Of a DNA stretch of 64,000 nucleotides, positions 56,055 to 64,000 are shown piece by piece (positions within the stretch are counted from its first letter, which is position 1; each line of letters starts with the position of its first letter). The notes under the pieces are model-generated. The model made no database searches. It saw only the letters and a program-made list of their open reading frames with translations, and was not told the origin of the DNA. Position numbers and translations under genes: made by a program. This stretch comes from Agarophyton chilense (lineage: Eukaryota > Rhodophyta > Florideophyceae > Gracilariales > Gracilariaceae), in contig JARGXX010000099.1 in the NCBI GenBank assembly GCA_030374765.1, positions 1,426,001 through 1,490,000 on the forward strand, written 5' to 3'.

Positions 56055-57329
56055 ATGGTCGCAGAAGAAGAAAAGAAAGACGATGGGCCGATCCAGACGC
56101 TTGACGAGGGTGACATTGCCCTCTTGAAGACTTATGGTCTCGGTCCATACTCTCTCGCCATCAAGAAACTTGAAAAGGAAATCAAAGATAAAGCGAAGCA
56201 GGTCGATGAGCTGTGTGGTATCAAAGAATCTGATACTGGTTTAGCGCCTCCGTCTCAGTGGGACCTTGTCAAAGATCGCCAGAACATTAGCGAAGAACAA
56301 CCACTTCAAGTTGCCCGATGCACCAAAATAATTAGTCAGGAGGGCGAAGACCCTAAATACGTCATTAATATCAAGCAAATGGCCAAATTCGTTGTCAGCT
56401 TAGGGGAAAGAGTTGCTCCCACTGACATTGAGGAAGGTATGCGCGTTGGCGTCGACCGTAACAAGTATCAGATACAGATTCCACTCCCTCCAAAGATTGA
56501 CGCATCAGTCACCATGATGACAGTCGAAGAAAAACCTGATGTGACGTATAACGATGTTGGAGGTGCGAAGGAAGCGATAGAGCGAATTCGAGAGGTTGTC
56601 GAACTACCGCTGCTTAATCCGGAAAAGTTTGTGGCGCTGGGAATCGACCCGCCGAAAGGAGTGCTTCTTTACGGCCCTCCTGGTACTGGAAAAACGCTTC
56701 TGGCTCGAGCAGTTGCTAACAGAACTGATGCTTGCTTTATTCGTGTCATCGGTTCAGAACTTGTGCAGAAATATACGGGTGAGGGAGCTCGTATGGTCAG
56801 AGAGCTGTTTGAACTTGCAAGAACGAAGCGGGCATGTATTGTATTCTTTGACGAAGTTGACGCCATTGGTGGCGCTCGTTTCGATGATGGTCAAGGTGGA
56901 GATAATGAGGTACAGCGTACTATGTTGGAAATTTTGAACCAGCTTGATGGATTTAGTGCGAGAGGTAATATCAAGGTTCTTATGGCAACGAACAGACCTG
57001 ATACACTGGATCCCGCTTTGCTTCGACCAGGCCGACTTGATCGCAAGATTGAAGTTGGACTCCCTGACCTCGAGGGGAGAACTCAGATATTCAAGATTCA
57101 CGGAAGGTCTATTAATTGCGAAAGAGACATTCGATGGGACTTGCTCGCGCGACTTTGCCCCAATGCTACTGGTGCGGACATCCGCTCTGTTTGCACTGAA
57201 GCTGGTATGTTCGCAATTCGAGCTCGCCGCAAGACGGTAACAGAGAAAGACTTTCTCGAGTCGATCGCTAAAGTCATTCAGGGATATGCAAAATTCAGCG
57301 CGACTGCAAAGTATCTCGTGTACAATTAG
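56055..57329 (+). CDS. RPT1: 26S proteasome regulatory ATPase subunit Rpt1
   Basis: Intact single-exon ORF of 424 residues, normal length for Rpt1 (PSMC2/S7). N-terminal coiled coil ([20 protein letters not shown]), OB-domain stretch, then the AAA+ module: Walker A GPPGTGKT (207-214), Walker [33 protein letters not shown] with the Arg fingers, and sensor regions. The [13 protein letters not shown] start and QWDLVKD are Rpt1 features. The subunit is one of six ATPases that unfold ubiquitinated substrates and thread them into the 20S core. It is convergent with the deubiquitinase gene, 174 bp between stops. Highly conserved; no anomalies seen. Confidence 0.97.
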   Translation: MVAEEEKKDDGPIQTLDEGDIALLKTYGLGPYSLAIKKLEKEIKDKAKQVDELCGIKESDTGLAPPSQWDLVKDRQNISEEQPLQVARCTKIISQEGEDPKYVINIKQMAKFVVSLGERVAPTDIEEGMRVGVDRNKYQIQIPLPPKIDASVTMMTVEEKPDVTYNDVGGAKEAIERIREVVELPLLNPEKFVALGIDPPKGVLLYGPPGTGKTLLARAVANRTDACFIRVIGSELVQKYTGEGARMVRELFELARTKRACIVFFDEVDAIGGARFDDGQGGDNEVQRTMLEILNQLDGFSARGNIKVLMATNRPDTLDPALLRPGRLDRKIEVGLPDLEGRTQIFKIHGRSINCERDIRWDLLARLCPNATGADIRSVCTEAGMFAIRARRKTVTEKDFLESIAKVIQGYAKFSATAKYLVYN

Positions 57330-57503
57330 TTATTGTTTATGCAGGGTTTTATCAACAAAATATTCCCAAGCTTCTCCCAGTTTCGCACTTGCCACACTAC
57401 AGAGTATACCGATATATCGTCCCTGTTCGCATTGTGCTGGTGCGAACAGCATCCCCGGTAGTTTGGAGTCGCTTGTGCTTCGTCTCGACGCGCATCTAGT
57501 GAT

Positions 57504-59654
57504 CTAGAATTGTATGTTTGGAAAGCGCTGCACATAGAACACAAGGTACGCCTCTTCACTGCGAATGATCTCGCCAACCTCGGCGACTCTGCTCACCTTC
57601 TCGTCGTCACATCGAAACCATTCCCCTTGTCTCCTTATTATGGAGGTATAGTGTCCACTGTCTATTCGTCCACTATGGTTAACCACAGCAAATAGATCGT
57701 ACACCGCGTCCTTGCTGGGGCGTACCATTGCCTTTGGTGATTTAGGTCCTTTCGGTTGATCATTCGGTGGTGGGTCAGTCGTGTTCGACACCGCTGTTGT
57801 CCCTACTTGTTGTACAGCATCCCCATCCCGCCTGCGCAGAACCTCTGAGGTTTGAAACGGAAATAGGTCCAAGCCATCGGCCGGAAACTCTACAGGTGTA
57901 TCTATCTTCACCATTTCACTTCTTCGTATGCTCGCGAATGATTGCTCAAAACGCTTGAAATGAAAACAAATTATGGGAGGCAGAGTTCTTATACTCATTT
58001 GCTTCAAAGACTCCTGCCTCATGTTGCAATTCATGCAGTGCATCTTAGAAGAAGAGCCAAGCAGTTCTGGTTCCGTAAACCTGGAGAGGCATTCTCGAAG
58101 AGTGTTCGCTAAGTCGATATCCTTTTCTCCGTCGCCCTCGCCACTCGAATTGTTCGCGTCATGAGAGGACCTGCTTCCCGAAGTATTCTGTGAGCCATGG
58201 ACACTGTCAGCTTTACTTCGCGACCCAGAGCGATCAGTGCCTGGCTGGGTAAAGCTTCCAGCGCTGTTTTGAGAATCCAGAGCTGGGGAAGGCGCTCTAC
58301 TTCGACGGGTAGAAGCCGGTTTGATGACCTTATCCACATCAAGTGATATGTCGTAGAAGCGTTCCAAGGTAGGCGAGCTGTTTCCACATATGCGACAAAT
58401 AACATCCGACTGCAAAGTTCCGCTGAATAAACTTTGGACGATACTTGTGGTCGAGTGAATGGAGAGAAGGCTTGCTTTAGAAAACACTCCATCGCGATCG
58501 GCTCTGACGTTGGTTACCGGACTTATAGGACTTAATTTGCGTTTTGATTCAGAAGATCCCCGCCGTAATGCGGTCGATAGTTCATTCTTAATTGGTTCTG
58601 TGTTCTGCTTTGTTCTCTCAGGGTATTTCTCCTGCCGGCAGTGGGCACTCAGGACATTTAGAGCCGCTATCAAGAACTCATGGGCGTCATGCTGTGCATA
58701 GGTGGCAAGATGTTCTGCATTTCTCCACATGATGTCTAATACAGACTGTGGAACAAGAAAAGGAACTTGCAAGGCTGCTGACGATTGTCCATTCTTCTCT
58801 TTTGGTGGAACGGCCTCGATCGTGAACGTAGAATCACATACCAACTTATCCATTGCACAGGCCAAGCAATCAGATTTGGTAGTTTTCTTGCAATAAGGTC
58901 GGTGTTCATCTGCTAGAAAGAATCTGCGAAGAGGAGGAGCATTGAGAAAAGCCTGCAAAACGGAATTCATGTAACAGGAATTTCCAAGATTGAAAAGACC
59001 AGCAGGAGGTCGAACACCGTTTCTCGGCTGGGTAAACATGACGGAGTTGAGAGTTATTTTGTTGAGTTCTTGATCCGAGGGAGTCCATTCTGATGGAGTA
59101 AGAAGACGCCTCTTTTTCGTACGATCCTTGATATTCGAAAGCTGAAACACTGGACTGCCCTGCACTGGGGTGTCAAGGGGCGAAATAGAAGACGTAAAAC
59201 GACGTCGCTGGGCCCGAGCCATGTACTTTTGCAAACTTATGGCGCCATCAAGATATCGATTGAAGACATAATCGTTGCATTGCGCGCAAAACATTTGCTG
59301 GTGCTCGACGGACAGATGGAGAAAATGGCCAGCTGACTGAAAATGCTGGAAAAGGTGGGTGTGGTGCTCCGGAAACGAAGGGTGTTGCTCAGTCTGGGGG
59401 CTCGCCTCTGGCGTGGGTGCGATGAGCGCTTGAGTGACATTGAGGCACGACATGTAAACGCAGTGCAAGCAGACGAAGACGTCTTGCGCAGCGCTGAGCA
59501 CGCAATCCGGATGTAAGCATCTGGGAACGCTGCCGCTGCCAATATCAGTCAGTGGTCGGTTGGCAGCAGCGAATACCGACTCGGCTGCTCTAGATACTCG
59601 GCGCAAGCCGTCCGCGTTGCAGATGTTGGACAGATGTGGACAAAAAATTCGCAT
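57504..59654 (-). CDS. Ubiquitin-specific protease, USP22/Ubp8 type
   Basis: Intact single-exon ORF of 716 residues from ATG 59654. The N-terminal 150 residues hold a ZnF-UBP: spaced CPH, C..., CLHC, H...H pairs and FCAQCNDYVF. The USP catalytic domain starts at GLFNLGNSCYMNSVLQAF with nucleophile C227. Zinc-ribbon CxxC pairs (CRICGNSS and MHCMNCNMR) lie within it. The His box is GRIDSGHYTS with H668, followed by WFRCDDEKV. A Ser-rich insert sits between the subdomains. ZnF-UBP plus USP is the architecture of Ubp8/USP22, which removes ubiquitin from histone H2B in SAGA; membership is inferred from architecture. Length exceeds Ubp8 (about 470 residues) because of the inserts. Confidence 0.88.
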   Translation of the reverse strand: MRIFCPHLSNICNADGLRRVSRAAESVFAAANRPLTDIGSGSVPRCLHPDCVLSAAQDVFVCLHCVYMSCLNVTQALIAPTPEASPQTEQHPSFPEHHTHLFQHFQSAGHFLHLSVEHQQMFCAQCNDYVFNRYLDGAISLQKYMARAQRRRFTSSISPLDTPVQGSPVFQLSNIKDRTKKRRLLTPSEWTPSDQELNKITLNSVMFTQPRNGVRPPAGLFNLGNSCYMNSVLQAFLNAPPLRRFFLADEHRPYCKKTTKSDCLACAMDKLVCDSTFTIEAVPPKEKNGQSSAALQVPFLVPQSVLDIMWRNAEHLATYAQHDAHEFLIAALNVLSAHCRQEKYPERTKQNTEPIKNELSTALRRGSSESKRKLSPISPVTNVRADRDGVFSKASLLSIHSTTSIVQSLFSGTLQSDVICRICGNSSPTLERFYDISLDVDKVIKPASTRRSRAPSPALDSQNSAGSFTQPGTDRSGSRSKADSVHGSQNTSGSRSSHDANNSSGEGDGEKDIDLANTLRECLSRFTEPELLGSSSKMHCMNCNMRQESLKQMSIRTLPPIICFHFKRFEQSFASIRRSEMVKIDTPVEFPADGLDLFPFQTSEVLRRRDGDAVQQVGTTAVSNTTDPPPNDQPKGPKSPKAMVRPSKDAVYDLFAVVNHSGRIDSGHYTSIIRRQGEWFRCDDEKVSRVAEVGEIIRSEEAYLVFYVQRFPNIQF

Positions 59655-60250
59655 GGAGGAAGGGATGATGGGCAGTTAGGTTGGTGCTTGGCATTCTCAT
59701 CGCAGTTACAGCACGAAGCGGATGGTCGACTGTGATCAACCGCAGCACTGGCTTATTGCGGCCCGTGGCACTGCGCCTTAGGAGAGTTTGGGTGCTCCTG
59801 ATTCGTGTAGGCGCGCGCACGGTTTTCCTCGCTTGGGGACGAAGATACACCAAGGAAGTGTGTCAGCGTGAACGGCACGGCACGTATCTGTGCGCATCAG
59901 CACAGCCCTCTCCTGCGATGGCAAAGTCATAGACTAGCAATTTGTTACCTTTGGTACCAACGGTACCCCGTGTTCGTTTTGTTGCTCGCCGCTCGCCGTT
60001 TCCCGGAGTCAAGCCACGTGCACGCGTTGGCACGATTCGGAGTTGGGTCGATTGCGGCCTTCGTTCCACCTACACGCTTGGTAATTGGTTTGTTCTTCGA
60101 GATCTGTCAAACATTACAGTGACAGAACAGTACTATAGTGAAGCGACGACGACGACGAAGTAAAGATGAAAGTCAGTGCCTTCTACTAACAGGTTATGGG
60201 CCATCGCTAGAAACTCCACCACGGATTCCACAAACCACCGCCTCGCCCGC
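59655..60250. other. Intergenic region upstream of the deubiquitinase gene
   Basis: About 600 bp with no supported gene; likely carries the USP promoter. An alternating (ACG)n run lies near 60143-60160. Confidence 0.4.
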
Positions 60251-62940
60251 CGCTTAGGGTGCGAACTCTGACAAGACACCACTATACAACAACTCTACAC
60301 CAACGCCATACTCACGCACAACGACACACACGAACCACGAGACACCACACAACAGCATCAAACCACCAGCACAATTTCCAACCCCCTTCGCCAATTCAGT
60401 CAGACAAAACGCACCGCATCTCAGAAACAGAAATGAAAAACTATTTTCTATGATACTTAGCACTCAAAACCTATGTTGCCACCATTGAATCTCTCTCACA
60501 TATCCAAGGTAATCCAGCACCTCTCACTGACGTAGCAGAACTAAAACTCTTCGAGTCCAAGAAAAACTGCGTACTATCAGCTATACTCAGCAGCGTATCG
60601 AACGATATACTAGGCCTATTGCTCTTCTCAGATGAAGACCCCACGCCCTATGACCTAACCCAAAAAATCATAGATCTTATAAATCAGACCACGAACGAAG
60701 ATCACAGAATCCTAAGGACGGAAGCCTAAAGCATTGATCTTTAAGAAATGACGAAGATGGACAGCTATCTCAACTAGCACCTAGCCGTGAGACAGAAAAT
60801 GGTGGCAGCACGCTACCCCAGCATCTCCGATGAAGATACTACCATTGACCTCATCAAAGCAGAACTCAAGGCACATGCCACCCTCACACCAATTTCCGGT
60901 CACATTATCTCCAACAAGCCCAGCACAATCCGCAACTTCACTAGAGTCTTCAAGTCACTCTGCAACCTCTATCAATCAACTCAACCAGGACCCTCCACAA
61001 GTTCAACCAATTTGCGATACACCGGGAACTATGGCGCTCACAATACCAGGTACACAAACCGTCCTAATCAACGCCGAAACGCCTACCCAGTACGACGCAT
61101 ACTATACAATCAACTCTGCAGCTACCATAAGGCGCTAGGAATACGTTGCAACCACACCAATGCGCAATGTAGGGATCATAAACACCCCGAATTCAGTTCC
61201 CCACACCAAAAGCCCAAATCCCACTTCATACAAGCAAAACACCAACACAACATCTAACCCCCCATGCAACAACCGCCTCATCCCCAACACCACAACGTCG
61301 CTGTTCCATCGGAAACAGACCCCTACGTCAACGATACGTTCATATTCGACAGCAGGGCACACCCCTCTCACATCACACACCCCCACCCCTCCATGAATCA
61401 ACTTCGAACACCCATCCTAACACAATCCGCCACAGAACACAAGACTCAATGCACGCACAGTAGACTGCTGCACCTGAGAACGAACAACAATAATTCTCTT
61501 CACACACACGCCGTCGTCAACGCGCATATCAGCCATAATCTCATCTCCGTTAACGACCTCACAGCTCGATATGGCCTGGTCATGTTCACAGCCAAACAAG
61601 GATACGTTGTTAACACCATGCAGACTCCGGCAGTGCTAGTGGCCACGGCCAAGTGGAGACACAATTAATACAGTGTAGAAGCCAGCATCATAGATAGTAC
61701 CATATTTCGAACAGCGCGAGCCAAACCATTAAAACACACACGCGCCAAACCCACGAAGCGACAAATACCCACTCCAAATACCTCCCTCACCTTCCCTTCC
61801 AAGGCCACTCACACTACACTCCCGCCACCCATCACCGACAAACCAAGAACACCACACGGCACACGGAACCTAAGGGAACTTCGAAACCCAATCATTCGAC
61901 AGCGACACTCAAACATTCAGCTGGCTGCGCACAACTGGTACTTATGTCTGAGCCACACACATCCCAGAAAGCTTCCTCTCACCGCAAGCGAAAGCCTAAT
62001 ACCCAACATGCCCGCCTCACTCCCAAAAGACTTCCAACTAACCTGCAGAGCATATGCGCACGCGAAACAACAACCAGCCCGTCATAAAAGCAAACAACAC
62101 ACATATCACACAGGCGAGTACATGAGCTCCGACACCTGTGGCCCGATCACTCCCACATCGACACATGGCAACAACCATATGCTACTAATCGTTTGCGCCA
62201 CAAGCAAATTTTCAATAGCCCACTTCATAAAGAACAGAAAGGATATCTCACATCACATTGATAATACGCTGCACCACATCCGACACACAATGGAACACCC
62301 ACTACAAGACTTCCTCAGCGATAATGCCAAGGAATACACATCCAAACCAATGCATATCATCTACAACCTACACAAAATCCGTCACCACCTGCGCACACCG
62401 CACCAACTGCAAGAAAACTGCATAGTCGAGAGGCTCAATCGTACAATCATAGACTCCGACCGAGCAATCCTTAACTCAGCTGGACTAGACGACGCCCATT
62501 GGGAAGATGCGGCTCGGGACACCATCTTCAAATACCATCTACTGCATCACACAGCCACCGATAACTCTCCATTCCAACTATGGTACCGAACTAAAACCCA
62601 CCCTTCACAAACTCTTCACCTTTGGGCAACTCTGGAAAGCTCCCGTATACTCTCCAATAAAGAAACTGCAGACACGGGCGGCACCAGCTCGGTATATGTA
62701 CGGTACCTCACTTACACATAGTAGTTCTCAACCTAGCGAACAACACATACCACCAAATACGAGCAAACGACTTCCACCCTTACAATACTCACACCGATTC
62801 CACGACAACAACAACCAAAGCCTTCAAAGCCAAATCAAATCACAGACAACCCACTCCCACCAAAATACAACTTGTAGTGCAACGCCAAGGGCGGCGGAAA
62901 CACACGAAGATGTCCGAGTCTTCCTCCAAGGAGGGTAGCA
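60250..62940 (+). mobile_element. Ty1/copia LTR retrotransposon relic (gag, protease, integrase parts)
   Basis: Fossil. The gag-like region (60.5-61.25 kb) ends with a CSYHKALGIRCNHTNAQC knuckle. A protease-like part with DSRA and the copia-typical NLISVNDLTARYGLVMF stretch lies near 61.34-61.67 kb. The integrase core at 62.0-62.7 kb has SDTCGPI, GNNHMLLIVCATSKF, LSDNAKEYTS, then ENCIVERLNRT. Protease then integrase before any RT is the Ty1/copia order. No RT is recognised before the sequence changes near 62.9 kb. It is broken, with many breaks, so old. Composition is A/C-rich, unlike the flanking genes. Confidence 0.82.
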
Positions 62941-62979
62941 CGGCGACGGAGCCTCTCCGGAGTGAACACGACTAAGTCG

Positions 62980-63480
62980 GGGTGTAAGGCCGAGGTTCAC
63001 CGGCACGCCAAGCGGGGAGAGTGCGGGATGCTAGAAGGGAGCAGACCAGGTATGAGCTGTATTCCACGAGAGTGGGCAAGTGATAAAGGGGGGACCATCC
63101 AGTGGGGGCGGTCGGGGGCATGGGCCACGAGAGCCAAAAGAAATATGTAGCAAACCCAATACTGGGGCGAGAACACGGCAGTGGTATGAAAGATATACAC
63201 GCTAACAGCGGTGAGTCTCCTGTTGACGCAGGGTGGATAAGTCTACCGTTAGTAACGCGGCTTCACCTCCTTAGAGTGTGGAAGACTCGCGAAAGCGGAA
63301 AAAGACTTAGAGCCAAAAACCCTGGTTGGGGAGGTTTACTGAGTGTCAGGGCGAGATCGCCCTGGCACTATATAGGGTAGAATACTGTAAAGAGCTCCCT
63401 AACCTAGTGTAATAAAGCTAAATAAATAGAGAAATATCTAGCTATGCTGTGCCAACCTGTCCTGGGCCACCCGTGGTACA
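62980..63480 (+). repeat. LTR-like sequence (low confidence)
   Basis: Contains a TATA-like CACTATATAGG (63366-63376) followed by an AATAAA signal (63411-63416), an order typical of a U3-R region. No second copy is inside the window. Downstream sequence to the window end includes an open start MSNQNNQANRLPAG near 63938, which could begin a gag-like frame of an element extending beyond the window. Confidence 0.3.
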
Positions 63481-64000
63481 CGTGGGTAAGTCACACCCGA
63501 ATCGGGGCCACGGCGCACGGCCGCCGGTGCACTTCGCGTACAACGCGTATACACCTGGCTACGCCAGCCCGCTAGTAGCGGTATTACTCATAGATCTCAC
63601 AAGTATCGCCAGAGGCGGAAAAACAACCAAGTCCTGGAAAACGGCCCTCACGAGGGTTGCACTTCATATCCCCCTCCTGAGGCGCGAGTACGACATCCGC
63701 GATGGTGGGCAACGCGCCGAGACGAATTCATAAGAGTGCAACCAGCTCGCTGGGATCCACTTCATCCGATGCCAACAAACGCAGTGCGGCAAAACTCCAG
63801 TCTCCTGGCAACAACCGTTCTCAATTTTCCATCTCAATTGAATCCACATCCTTGCGTGCCAGTCCTCCGATTCCTCGGCATCGTCTTTCGCTTCGCCGGT
63901 CTCCTCTTCCGGTCATCCGGCCTCGTCGCTCACCGATGAGCAACCAAAACAATCAAGCCAACCGTCTCCCTGCGGGGTACTTCTCTGGCTTCCGGTCCGC

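Overview
The window is nuclear DNA from a eukaryote with few introns. Six recognisable host genes sit at 43-60 kb: a WD40 protein, a bacterial-type xanthine phosphoribosyltransferase with a plastid-like leader, a C2H2 zinc-finger protein, cysteinyl-tRNA synthetase, a CBM48 protein with one 70-nt intron, proteasome ATPase Rpt1 and a USP22/Ubp8-type deubiquitinase (seven if the zinc-finger protein is counted with the recognised families). Nearly all are single-exon. Most of the rest is transposable-element debris. Intron-poor genes packed between nests of LTR elements fit a red alga, perhaps a florideophyte. That is an inference from style, because no rRNA or organelle marker is present.

Layout. 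1-1513: fragment of a Ty3/gypsy pol on +. 1514-19610: an 18.1-kb DNA transposon with a 17-bp perfect terminal inverted repeat, a 3-bp target duplication (CTG) and subterminal GCTAGTTT-type repeats. 19614-29.5 kb: a gag-like LTR fragment on the minus strand, two related LTR copies and old unidentified sequence. 29.66-34.97 kb: a second Ty3/gypsy relic with LTR copies in both orientations. 35515-41910: a decayed MULE transposon with about 265-bp terminal inverted repeats. 43.1-59.7 kb: the host gene island. 60.25-62.9 kb: a Ty1/copia relic. From about 63 kb: LTR-like sequence running off the window.

The main discovery candidate is the 18.1-kb transposon. Besides a Plavaka/KDZ-like (CACTA-related) transposase with an N-terminal C2H2 finger, it carries a chromatin and DNA-modification cassette. 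A 1228-aa protein joins a ParB-like domain to a C-terminal double-stranded beta-helix dioxygenase-like domain. A divergently transcribed gene joins a beta-class DNA amino-methyltransferase fold (DPPCN in place of DPPY) to a SET domain. The region between these two genes holds two 75-bp palindromes that are inverted copies of each other. The element also holds an intact 884-aa coiled-coil protein of unknown function, a ketopantoate-reductase-like gene, a membrane-protein gene and a small coiled-coil ORF. The dioxygenase gene and the 884-aa gene are intact, while the methyltransferase, reductase, membrane-protein and transposase genes carry breaks. This copy is therefore ageing, but the family may have better copies elsewhere. 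A plausible model is that the element writes, reads and erases marks on its own DNA or chromatin, with the palindromes as control sites.
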